Below are positions 46,801 through 56,949 of a stretch of 64,000 bases of DNA, piece by piece; within the stretch, counting starts at the first letter, position 1, and each line of letters begins with the position of its first letter. The translations under genes were made by a program, and so were the position numbers. The notes below the pieces were generated by a model, which saw nothing but the letters and a program-made list of their open reading frames with translations, searched no databases and was not told where the DNA came from. The stretch is from Anagrus nilaparvatae (taxonomy: Eukaryota > Arthropoda > Insecta > Hymenoptera > Mymaridae), in assembly GCA_022575985.1 (NCBI GenBank), contig JAKSXM010000231.1, positions 8,062,501-8,126,500 on the forward strand, in the 5' to 3' direction.

Positions 46801-48800
46801 AGATGATGAAAATAATGAATTTCAATCTCATAAAGACTTTTCAGTAGCAAATATAAACCAAACTGAATATAGAATCGCGACTCTTTTAACAAACTTATTA
46901 AAACGCCTAAATCCATTTCATTCAATACCTCAACCTCTAAGCAACGTATATACAAAACAAATTGTTAATGAAGAAAATATTAAAAAGCTTTTATTTATTT
47001 TCGAAGATGCTTGTCAAAAATACAAAGAATTTTGGGTGGATAGATTAGAATTAAAAACGAAACTGATAGGAGCTACAATTAATCGATATAATTTACCAAC
47101 TTTCAAGCCAATAATTTCCCAAAAAAAAAATAAAATCAAAATCTGCCTCTCAAGAAAAAGAAATAAAATACACTCAAAGAATCATAGATTTAGCACGAGA
47201 AAGAGGATTTTGTATGGAAACCCTTTTCTCTTATGAACTTACGATGAATAATTATTTATTCGATGACGATGGATTATTAAAAAAAGATAAAAATAAAAGT
47301 CATTAACGACATGAGCTTGAAAAAATTCTTTCCGAGGAAGACTATAATATGCCGGACTTGAGAAATGTTTATGTTGCTGTAGATGTTATGACGATATGTA
47401 GAAAACTAAAATGGAAATCAATGAAGCATTTCAAAGATTTTGCAGAAGCTTTCTGCACTGAAGTAAAAAAATTGATAAAATATTTTGCAAAAAGAATAGA
47501 CTTTATTTTTGATTCTTATTTTGAAACTTTAGTAAAATTGCATGAAAGACTAAGACGATACACATGCGATCCAATTGATATTTACTCAATTGACGATGAT
47601 GTTGACATGCCAACAATAGAAGATTCATTTTGGGCATCTACTCATAATAAAATACTTCTGCAGAGTTACTTGCGTAAATTTATATTTTTTAATAAAGAAA
47701 AGTACTGGCCTAATATTGAGATTTTATGCAGTGCGACAAAAGAAGAAATTTGCAAATCATCAAGCTTTGCAAGAGATTCTTTATCCTTATCAAATTTACA
47801 GAATCATGAAATTGAAGAGGCAGATAGCAGAATGATTTTACATATTGACCATGCAATAAACGAAAATATCCATTCAATAATTGTGCTATCTTGTGACACT
47901 GATGTTTTAATTCTATTGCTTAATTATTACGAATATTTTAGCAGAAAAGGTTTAGAAGTGAGTAATTTGATCATACATTATACTTATAATCAATTAAAAA
48001 TTCTAAATAAATCTGCAGTAAATAAATAATATTTTTATTTTTAGCAATATTGGCTTCAAGTAAGTTGTTATAATAAAAAAGGGAACAAGCTTGTAAATAA
48101 TATTTTACCAGTTCATATTTTGGCAAATAAACATGGGAATGATAAGTGCAAGAGTTTATTAGCCGCTTACCACTTGACTGGAGCAGATTATACAAGTAAA
48201 GTGGGTACAAAACGTTCCGCTTTATTGGCAGATCCAACCAAATATTTAGGCAATTTTACTGAAGGTAAAATAGTACTTGAAAAGTCTATAATCATTTATG
48301 AATAAATTCTATTAGATACTCATTCCTGTGTTATTTTATTTGTTTATTTAGATTTAACAGAAAAAGGACTTGAAGAGTCATTTAAACAGGCTGAGAAATA
48401 TTTAGTAAAAGTCTTGGACCCAAAAAATACATGCTCGACTTTCGATAGCTTAAGATATCAACGGTACCATCTCAAAGTTACTTCGATCACTGAATTACCT
48501 TGTTCAAGTGATTCAATAAAACTTCATATATTAAGAGCATTTTATTCAACTTATAATCAAAAAAATATATTAAAGCAGAATGCTTTGTCACTTGATCCAC
48601 TTTGGTTTGGTTACGTTCAGATAGACGATCAATTTGTACCAAAAAAAAATGATTTCATTTTCCCTTCTATAAATGATTTAGTTCCCAATTGCACATGCAA
48701 GAAATGTGCTACCAAAAATTGCCTTTGCAGATCATATAGCATACCATGTATAACATTTTGCCAATGTAAAAAAGAAAAAACTTGTAAAAATACTAATTAA
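43823..48800 (+). pseudogene. Transposon gene: two N-terminal zinc-binding modules, PIN/XPG-like core and C-terminal CXC-type cysteine cluster (broken)
   Basis: The N-terminus has two Cys/His modules (CIICQ...YHMTNSCYRQYV at residues about 18-75; CIFCNQ...YYHRPCLTSYEY at about 137-200). A middle region follows with HFRSDVWTLASMDNFDHNE and CDEGVYHIAKHIQ...LGGFHLLKAGLACVGKYL. Later come AVDVMTI, FIFDSYFETL, IEEADSRMILH (about 47811) and LSCDTDVLILLL (about 47888-47915), which look like the acidic motifs of a PIN/XPG-type nuclease. The end has CTCKKCATKNCLCRS and FCQCKKEKTC. Probable introns are 47958-48044 and 48265-48351, both with GT..AG and kept phase. Lesions: frame change near 46083, TGA at 46228-46230, frame changes at a T-run near 46450 and an A-run near 47125, and TAA at 47304-47306. 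The intact first piece is 757 codons (43823-46096). Confidence 0.8.
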
Positions 48801-48999
48801 GTATTAATGTACTTTAATAAAATTCATTAAAAAATTATTTAATAAAAGTAAATGGTACAAATTTCTAAAGTTTTTTTTTAAATTTATAAATTAAAATTTT
48901 GAAGCAATTTAAATTAAATATAGACTGTTTAAAGATTCCGTAAAAAAGATTTTTTTTCATAATTATTAAAATAAATTGTAATTGAAATTCCTTACCCCT

Positions 49000-49471
49000 A
49001 TCAAAAAAAACGCCCTCTAGCGGCAAACGCACCAGTTTTAGCCAAAAAATAACTGCAGATTCGGAATCAGCGGGTCAAAAAATTATATGTTTCTTGGGTT
49101 TAAGTATCTTAGGACGCGTAGCTTCCGAGATATTTGCGAAAAATAGCGTTTTTACCCCCCCTAAACGCCCTCTAGCGGCAAACGCACCAGTTTTAGATAA
49201 AAAATAACTGCAGATTCTGAATCAGCGGGTCAAAAAACTATATGTTTCTTGGGTTTAAGTATCTTAGGACGCGTAGCTTCCGAGATATTTGCGAAAAATA
49301 GCGTTTTTACCCCCCTAAACGCCCTCTAGCGGCAAACGTACCAGTTTTAGACAAAAAATAACTGCAGATTCGGAATTAGCGGGTCAAAAAACTATAATCT
49401 ACTTGGTGTCTATCACTTCAACACGCGATTGAATTTTTTGCATACGGAATGATACGCTGGCTTCTCCACTA
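49000..49471 (-). repeat. Right composite TIR with 154-bp subrepeats
   Basis: Reverse complement of the left TIR; agcgggtc occurs at about 49069, 49224 and 49378 (155 and 154 bp apart). It has fewer units than the left TIR. Ends cttctccacta, then TAA. Confidence 0.92.
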
Positions 49472-49490
49472 TAAAGCTGATAATGCGGTA
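49472..49490 (+). pseudogene. 3' piece of the split exon and its splice donor
   Basis: TAAAGCTGATAATGCG is followed at 49488 by GTAAGTTA, which fits a 5' splice site. It is in frame with 42200-42285 once the transposon and one TAA are removed. Confidence 0.4.
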
Positions 49491-49873
49491 AGTTATTTCT
49501 TTTAGATATACTAGCTAAAATTCAATGATTAAAATAATAAAATCGTGTCCACAAAAATTTAAATTGGTTGTATAAGGCTTTTAACATACACTGAAAAAAA
49601 AATCCACTGAGGCAAGCGGAATTTTCCTTGCCGCAAGCGGAATTCCGCTTGACACAAGCGGATTTTTTTTTTATTCAAACGATTGCAAATGGCTTGAAAC
49701 GTAAAAATAATTTTAAAAAATTCTTTTTTTGCACTCAAAACTTCATAAGATTGAATTTTAAAGCTCAAAAGTTAAAAAAAAGTTTTTAAAAATAAAGATT
49801 ACTTATTTATCTTTTAAAACTTTTTAAATTGGAATTATTATTGAAAAGTAATAATAAAAAGTTAAATAAAGTA

Positions 49874-50845
49874 GTAGTAGTAGTAGTAATTTTATTCTTG
49901 TCAAATTATATACATAATTGTTACAAGATTGAAATAAGTTAATACAAAATTTAAAGTATAAACATTAAAATTATTTAAAGAACATGTTTTGATTTTAAAG
50001 TAAAATTATATATGAACTTAAAATTAGAAAAAATTCTTCAATCTATTTCTTGTATTTTCTTCAATTTTCTATTATTTTGAATTTCTTTGCTTTTTTAATT
50101 ATTCTGTTTTCAATTATATCTGTTGACAAAGATCACTAACAATTACATATGCTGGCACATCACTGCACTATCTATTTTAATTTTTTCTCAAGGAATTCCT
50201 ATTAAACCGAAATTCCTTTTTCTATTTTAATGGGTTGAGGATGTGACAGCCTTTTTGCAATCGCTAGTGCTGTTTTCATGATATATCTGTTTATATTGTT
50301 GTGATTTACTGTTTTAAATTGCTCTTCGCTTACAAATTCACTTCTTTTCATTGTAAATGATGTGATGAGAAATTTATAAGTTACTTACTCTGTTTTCATT
50401 TCTTCTTAATGTAAATTGCCATTTTCCCCTTTACTATTCAAAATAAATTTTTGGGATTTCTCCCTATTTTTTTTTTCTTCACTATTCAATATATTTTAAG
50501 CAAAAAACGGCATTTTCATCAAGACTATTTTTATTACTGTTTTCATTACCTATTATTATTTCAATTGTTTGTATATTTTAAACTCTTGTGTTATAAATGC
50601 TATATTTGATCTATACAAGCCACATTTCTAACCTAACTTTTTCTCAACTTTTTTCTTTCTTTTAATCTTGATTTAATTTTTATGCTGGAGTTTTTCTTTT
50701 ATTTTCATTTATTTGATAAGTTTTATTTTGACACTTATGACCGATTTTTCTGGTATTTTTTAAACTTTTTCTGTAAATACGTGTAAATAATAACTATTTT
50801 TCACGGAGCTATTTTATAACGTGACTATGCGCTTTCGCGCCCATC
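49874..50845 (-). mobile_element. Non-autonomous retroposon-like insertion, 972 bp, 15-bp target duplication
   Basis: Flanked by identical aagttaaataaagta at 49859-49873 and 50846-50860. On the minus strand the insert starts gatgggcgcgaaagcgcata and ends aataaaattactactactac, a 3' simple-repeat tail just after a polyadenylation-like word. This points to target-primed reverse transcription. The opposite arm of palindrome G preserves the empty site. No RT is present; it may be a SINE-like or heavily deleted non-LTR copy, and its parent is unknown. Confidence 0.85.
50202..50351 (-). CDS. Small ORF in the retroposon-like insert, 49 aa, function unknown
   Basis: The minus-strand frame from ATG at 50351 to TAA at 50202 reads MKRSEFVSEEQFKTVNH, followed by a basic stretch with TALAIAKRLSHPQP. 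Composition is protein-like compared with the AT-rich flanks. It lies about 150 codons' worth of sequence from the 5' end of the insert and 330 bp from its tail. It may be the remnant of the parent's last ORF; no family recognised. Confidence 0.35.
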   Translation of the reverse strand: MKRSEFVSEEQFKTVNHNNINRYIMKTALAIAKRLSHPQPIKIEKGISV

Positions 50846-52282
50846 AAGTTAAATAAAGTATAATTCATTAATTAAGATAGCTTTAGAAATTACCGAAAAC
50901 AGCTGAAAACAACTCAAACAACTCATTAACCAATTTTGGATCATTTTTAAAATAACAAAATCAGTCTCGTTTTTAATGATTTTGTTTATTAATAATTTTT
51001 TTACAGCTTTTTTTATTATTTACTTTAAATTTACATATTTTGAAGTATTATCTTTCTGTTGAAGAAGATTTTTCTTTTAATTTTCAACTTCTTAGAGCAG
51101 TTCAAATGTTAAATATTGGGTCTTTTTAAAATTCATGCACTTGGGATTTTTCTAGCAGATTCCAATGATGTTAGAAACTGGACTTAAAGACGTATTTAAT
51201 AGTAATTTTTCCCGTACAATTTGAACTCACTATTTATTTTAACACGTTACTACGCTTTACAGGAGAAAAATTTATTTCTTTATAAATGTAAATAAATATT
51301 AATAAATTTTTCTCCTGTAAAGCGTAATAACATGTTAAAATAAATAGTGAGTTCAAATTGTACGGGAAAAATTACTATTAAAGAGGGCTGAATGTCAGCC
51401 ATTTTTTCAACTATCGACCAATCAGAGACCAGGTAAAATATTAATTTTGGCCACCAAAATACGGCTTTAATTTTCAATTAAATTAAAAAATAAAATAGCC
51501 AAATTAATCTATATATGTAAAATGAAAAATGAGGCTCTGCTTTTCCTAGATTTGAGAAAATTTTTCCTTTTCCTCAAAAAATTAAATGAAATTGCAACCT
51601 CAATGTCGTCTGCTTCACTCATTTTTTTGGTTATAACATACTACAGCTTTTCTATCATTTTTTAACTAAGAAGGAATATTTTCTCAAGTCTAGGCAAAGC
51701 AGAGCCGCATTTTTCATTTTATGTAGATTAATTTAGCAGTTTTCTTTTTTAATTTAATTAAAAATTAAAGCCGTATTTTGGTGGCCAAAATTAATATTTT
51801 GTCTAGTCCCTGATTGGTCGATAGTTGACAAAATGGCAGACATCCAGCCCTTTTAAGTCCAGTTTATAACATCATTTGAATCTGCTAGAAAAATCCCAAG
51901 TCTATGAATTTTTAAAAAACACAATATTTTACAGTTGAACTAATTGCTTTAAGAAGTTAAAAATTAAAAGAAAAATTATTTTCAACATAAAGATAATACT
52001 TCAAAATATGGAAAAATAAAGTAAATAATTAAGAAATCTGTAAAAAAATTAGTAATAAACAAAATCATTAAAAACGAGACTGATTTTGTTATTTTAAAAA
52101 TGATCCAATATTGGTTAATTTAGCTTTTGAGTTGTTTTCAGCTGTTTTCGGTAATTTTTAAAGCTCGTAATTAATGAATTATACTTTATTTAACTTTTTA
52201 TTATTACTTTTCAATAGTAATTCCATTAAAAAAGTTTTGAAAGCTAAATAAGTAAACTTTATTTTTAAAAACTTTTTGGTTC

Positions 52283-52390
52283 CTCAATGAGGAACCATTG
52301 TGATAGGTCAAATTTTGATCTTAGATTTTTTGGCATATAAGCAAGTTTTGAGACCTCAGGAAGCTAAAAAATCGGTTTTTAAAAAAATTC

Positions 52391-52443
<53 letters not shown>

Positions 52444-53887
52444 TGTATGTAACCGGTGATATTTCACAACCATTATGGAATTAATAAAATTTATTAGAAG
52501 TTATTGATCTGAATTGGAGCATAACTTTATGATTTTATAAAAAATCAATTATGTTTTTTACCACATATTGATATGCGAACGTGGATCTACGTTTCTTTTA
52601 CAAACATATCATTTGGTTAACAAAAAATTATATTTTAAATAAAATCTCAAAAAAATTTTTTGATAAAATAAAAAAATAAAAAATAAAAGACTAATAAATA
52701 AACAAATTAATAATAATTTAAAACAATATTCTATTTCGACCTATTAAATATGGCTGGTCTCGTCAGCGTGTGTCCATATTTAATTTCCACGTATAGAATA
52801 GTTGTCTAACTTACTTGTTCAACAGTTGTTAAGAGACTGAACAAACATAGAGAAGGAGTACACATCCCCTTCCCTTATCTAATTTTTTTTTCAAAAATTT
52901 TTTCATCAAAAAATCTCAAACTACTTTTTTTTTTTTAATTTGAATGTTATACCTCATTTATTTCCATGAAAATACTTATATTTCAAAGTATGGTTTTTAC
53001 TCGGTATCTTGAATCTGATACTTAATTTTTTGAAAATTTTTTGCCAAAATTTTTTTCACAAAAAAATACAAAAAACACCAATTTTTTTTTTCTTTTTGGA
53101 CGTAGTAGCTAATTCATTTCTATGAGTGTACTAGTTTTAGAAAGTTCCTTTATAGTAATTTTTTGGATCTGATACCGAATTTTTTCAAAATATTTTTCTC
53201 AAAATTAAAAAAACAAAAAAATTAAAAAAACAAAAAAATTAAAAAAACTGCAATATTTTTTTTTTTTTTTGTAATACCTCAGTTAATTCTATGAAAGTAT
53301 TAATATTTGAAAATATTATTACCGGTGATATTTCTTAACCATTATGGAATTAAGACCTAATTTTTTTTTCAAATATTTTTTGATTAAAAAATCTCAAACT
53401 ATACTTTTTTTTTTGTTTTAATTTGGATGTAATACCTGATTTATTTCCATGAAAGTACTTATATTTGAAAATGTGGTTTTTACTCGATGTCTCGAATCCG
53501 ATACTTAATTTTTTGAAAATTTTTTTTCCAAAATTTTTTTCATAAAAATATACAAAAAACGCCAAATATTTTTTTCTTTTTGGACGTAGCACCTAATCAT
53601 TTCTATGAGAGTACTAGTTTTAGAAAGTTCGTTTATAGTAATCTTTTTGGATCGGATACCGAATTTTTTCAAAATTTTTTTCTCAAAATTTAAAAAACAA
53701 ATCAAACAAATTAAAACAACTGCATTATTTTTTTTTTTTTTTTTTTTTTTGTAATACTTCATTTAATTCCATGAAAGTATTAATATCTGAGTAATCGAAT
53801 ATCCAGTAATCGATGATATCTGTGATATATTGAAGTATTAATCTCATTGTTTGAGGAACCTTAGTGCCAACTAGTTGGCAGCGTATT
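52283..53887. repeat. 1.6-kb insertion in the right arm of palindrome G, with tandem units
   Basis: Starts with the self-complementary ggttcctcaatgaggaacc (52283) and ends near the hairpin gccaactagttggc (53870). Two diverged tandem units of about 0.47 kb run from about 52890 and about 53360, both with acttatatttnaaantgtggtttttactcg-like text. No coding. Superfamily unknown; the ends do not fit a clear Helitron CTRR. Confidence 0.65.
52393..52447. repeat. (TG)n microsatellite
   Basis: About 25 TG units with one slip near 52436. Confidence 0.95.
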
Positions 53888-54123
53888 TTTAACTTTTGAG
53901 CTTTAAAATTTAGTCTTATAAAGTTTTGAGGGCAAAATAAGAATTTTTTAAAATTATTTTTACGTTTCAAGCCATTTGTAATCGTTTGAATAAAAAAAAA
54001 AAAATCCGCTTATGTCAAGCGGAATTCTACTTGCGGCAAGCGGATTTCCGCTAGCGGCAAAGGGAATTCCGCTTGCGGCAAGTGGAAAAATCCGCTTGCG
54101 GCAAGCGAAATTTTTGTTCATCG

Positions 54124-54858
54124 TACGTCAAGTATCTAGTATAGCTATATAGTGTAACGGAATAAAACAAACCATTTTTTTAAAAATACTTCTTATCGAA
54201 GCATTTATGAAAATTAAATTTTAAATAATAATACTAATGTAATTAAACAGTGATTATTTGTTACAGTGTAAGATCCACAGTACTATAAAAAACCCTATAT
54301 GCAACGTATTCAAATAAATCAATAAATAAAATTTTCCAAAGTCTTTTAATTTATTGTAAATAGATTTCAAAAACATTAATCAAAAAACCCTTAGCTAATT
54401 TTAAAAACAAAGTGATAAATTGATTGAATATTTACCAGAATTCTGATAAAAGACTCGTTCAAGACACCTCGTTTTATATAAAGCATGAATCCATTTTTCT
54501 TGCCTTTCTAATCTTATAGATTATTAAATTTTTCAAGGATCCCATACTTTTATTAAGAGGATTAAAAATATTTTGATATTTTCCACATTTAATATTTACA
54601 GGAATAGGAAACTTTGAAACTTTTATGTTTTTTTTTTGGTCATCTTCCATACCTTTATAACTTTTGATTTCAAGTAATTCACAACTAAGGGGCATTTCTG
54701 GGATGCTCATTTTTCCATTTATTTTCTCTATGTCGAAGTATGGCGAGATACGGAAGCCGGATCTGGGCCAGACTTTTAAGTACGGCTTCCAAACTTAGAT
54801 TCTATTCGGGATGCGTTTCAAAACTACTAGTTTCCACTATCATGATAATAACTAAATA

Positions 54859-54862
<4 letters not shown>
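54124..54862. other. Non-coding interval with one weak minus-strand frame
   Basis: A 78-codon minus-strand frame (54474-54710, MSIPEMPLSCELLEIKSYKG...) has non-repetitive composition but no recognisable domain. A possible splice donor (AAGGTATGG) lies inside it. It could be a chance frame or a small orphan exon. Confidence 0.3.

Positions 54863-54895
<33 letters not shown>
54863..54895. repeat. (CT)n microsatellite
   Basis: About 16 CT units. Confidence 0.95.
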
Positions 54896-54899
<4 letters not shown>

Positions 54900-55077
54900 G
54901 TTATTTTACTAGCATATGATTGGCTTACATTCTAGTTGATTTAAATCAGAGTATCAGACTCAGTACTGATCAGACTTTATATGTAGGGGGGAAAACGCGT
55001 CCCGCCCAGGTTAGAAAATAGTCTTTTGTGCCCTAGATATGTAAACACCTTTTTTTAAGAAACATATACTCTGGTTT

Positions 55078-55278
55078 TAATAATTCAGTGGCGGATCCAG
55101 CGGGGGGCGAAGGGGGCATTCGCCCCCTCCTAGGAACCAAAAATGTACATGATTTATTTAAAAACATGATTCATTTAAAAAATTTTGTATAATTTCAACA
55201 AATTTAATGAAAAATTGCAAATTTTTACTGATATCGCCCCTCCCTTAGAAAATTTCTGGATCCGCCACTGTAATAATT
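55078..55278. mobile_element. hAT-type MITE, 185 bp, with perfect 8-bp target duplication
   Basis: Perfect 15-bp inverted ends cagtggcggatccag (55086-55100) and ctggatccgccactg (55256-55270). taataatt flanks both sides (55078-55085 and 55271-55278). The CAGNGNCGGA-type ends and 8-bp duplication are typical of hAT elements. No coding capacity; an active parent would be needed. Confidence 0.93.
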
Positions 55279-55839
55279 TCAATATATTACGCTCATAAAT
55301 CAATAACCCGATCTGTATAGTATTATTTTAACTGGTTATTTTTATTTGTAATTTTATTGGTGATGGTATAAATTAAACAATGAACTTACCTGTATTTTAC
55401 ACTACTGCTACAAATCTACTACAAATAAGTCTCTGATCATGAATCATGATAATAAATATAAATATATATGTACGCAATTTATAATTAAGCATAAAACATC
55501 TAAAATTAATTTAATTAATACAATTTGCGACTTTTTTCAAGTTCAATTTACTTATGCGACTCAATTTTGCTCTCTGATGAAGTCCAAATTAATCACGATT
55601 CACCGAGGTTTCCAAATGAAGGCGCGCTAAATGAACACATGTGAATATGTGATGTATACAAGGCGAGTTTTCACGAGAAAATAAACACCGGCGCGATTGT
55701 ATATATTTGTGTTTTTGTGCATTGTTTACTATATATATGTATGTATAGGTACCGTGTGAACATCACAGCATGTATATGTATATTTTAATTTTAAATTATT
55801 AAATTTAAAAATTTTTTTTAATATCAATAAACTTTAAAA
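55279..55839. promoter_or_regulatory. Upstream region of the SPF45 gene
   Basis: About 0.56 kb of AT-rich sequence between the MITE and the start codon; it should hold the promoter and 5'UTR. No TATA box or initiator could be called with confidence. Confidence 0.4.
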
Positions 55840-56949
55840 ATGTCTTTATACGATGATTTTGATAAGCATCGAACTGAAAAAGTTGCTGGTTGGTCTTCTG
55901 GTATTAAACTATTGCAATCTCAACTTCAGTTGAAAAAAGCTGCAACACCACAGGTTAAAAGAGAACAATATAAAAAAAATACAACTTTAGCACCAGTTAT
56001 TGATTTAAAGTCTAAAAGTAGAGATATTGAAAAAAATGATGACAGGCCTGTTAAAAATTCATCCCATAATTCCTCTGTTGTTAGTAGTGAATTTGATTGG
56101 AACGTTGTTAATGAATACGATCCTATGTGGCCTAATGAATATGAAAAAGTTACTAAAGAATTAAGAGATATGCGAGATAGAGAACATGATCTTGAGTTAG
56201 AAAGAAAACATAGAAGAGAAAATTCAAGTTACGAAGATTTCCAACCCCCAATTCCATCTATGACAATTCCTGAACCAAAGGATGAACATTTACCCACAAA
56301 AGGTTCAAACATTGGGGTTACTATTGCTCCTCCGCCATCTTTACAAGAATCTGTTGAGATTGCTCAATCTCCAGGACGTCAAACTTTAAATACTGGTTAT
56401 ACAACCTCTTCAGTGGCTGCTAAAATTATGGCAAAATATGGATTCAAAGAAGGACAAGGTCTTGGCAAAAAAGAACAAGGAATGTCTATTGCCTTACAAG
56501 TAGAAAAAACTAGTAAAAGAGGCGGTAGAATATTACATGAAAAGGAGTTAAATTTAATGCCACCCCCTCCTCCTCCTCAAGCACCTGGATCACCTCAAAA
56601 TAATCAAGGACAAGCTCAAGAGGAACCTAGTATAACTGAAATAATGAAATCACCCAGTAAAGTTGTTCTTTTGAGAAATATGGTTGGGCCTGGTGAAGTA
56701 GATGAGGACTTAGAACCAGAAGTTAAAGACGAATGTAATACAAAATATGGTGATGTCACTCGTGTAATGATACATGAAGTTATAGATGCTCAACCAGAAG
56801 AAGCTGTGCGAATATTTGTAGAATTCAAAAGAATTGAAAGTGCTATTAAAGCGGTTGTAGATTTAAATGGACGATTTTTTGGAGGTAGACAAGTTAAAGC
56901 AGGTTTTTATTCAAGTGAAAAATTAGACAAATTTCAATTACTTGATTAA
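55840..56949 (+). CDS. Spf45: Splicing factor 45 homologue (SPF45/RBM17), 369 aa
   Basis: A single coding exon. The N-terminus MSLYDDFDKHRTEKVAGWSS is characteristic of the family. Residues about 190-230 form a G-patch (SSVAAKIMAKYGFKEGQGLG). A proline-rich linker follows, then a C-terminal U2AF-homology RRM (UHM) from about residue 268 (VVLLRNMVGPGEVDEDL ... AVRIFVEFKRIESAIKAVVD ... NGRFFGGRQVKAGFYS). The protein is a nuclear spliceosome component. In other animals its UHM binds ULM peptides of SF1, U2AF65 and SF3B1 and helps 3' splice-site choice; the Drosophila homologue is also linked to DNA repair. Length is near the usual ~400 aa. It is intact. The start is the first in-frame ATG. Confidence 0.96.
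   Translation: MSLYDDFDKHRTEKVAGWSSGIKLLQSQLQLKKAATPQVKREQYKKNTTLAPVIDLKSKSRDIEKNDDRPVKNSSHNSSVVSSEFDWNVVNEYDPMWPNEYEKVTKELRDMRDREHDLELERKHRRENSSYEDFQPPIPSMTIPEPKDEHLPTKGSNIGVTIAPPPSLQESVEIAQSPGRQTLNTGYTTSSVAAKIMAKYGFKEGQGLGKKEQGMSIALQVEKTSKRGGRILHEKELNLMPPPPPPQAPGSPQNNQGQAQEEPSITEIMKSPSKVVLLRNMVGPGEVDEDLEPEVKDECNTKYGDVTRVMIHEVIDAQPEEAVRIFVEFKRIESAIKAVVDLNGRFFGGRQVKAGFYSSEKLDKFQLLD

Larger units (their letters stand above)
42286..49471 (+). mobile_element. 7.19-kb DNA transposon with composite TIRs and a broken zinc-binding/PIN-like protein gene
   Basis: Inverted ends tagtggagaagccagcgtat and atacgctggcttctccacta, each followed by 154-bp subrepeats. TAA flanks both sides (42283-42285, 49472-49474), consistent with a 3-bp target duplication. 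It carries one intron-containing gene. A 3-bp duplication plus a nuclease of the XPG/FEN-like fold are features described for Academ transposons, so an Academ-like assignment is possible but unproven. The protein layout resembles large uncharacterised proteins repeated in cnidarian and arthropod genomes. Confidence 0.8.
49589..54123. repeat. Giant palindromic element G with two secondary insertions
   Basis: The outer ends carry clustered motifs such as tccgcttgcggcaagcgga (left about 49600-49665, right about 54005-54110). Left 49690-49873 mirrors right 52175-52280 plus 53888-53995. The arms then continue at 50861-51530 and 51530-52196. Insertions at 49874-50845 (left arm) and about 52283-53887 (right arm) interrupt it. 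Without them the element is close to 2 kb. The 69-codon frame at 49559-49768 arises from the repeat motif. Confidence 0.85.

Noticed and set aside
52283..53887. Helitron
   Set aside because: There is a small hairpin near the right end but no CTRR terminus, no TC start and no clear A-T insertion site.
53350..53970. Overlapping 80-85-codon minus-strand frames
   Set aside because: Lysine- and phenylalanine-rich products of poly-A/T tracts within the tandem insertion.
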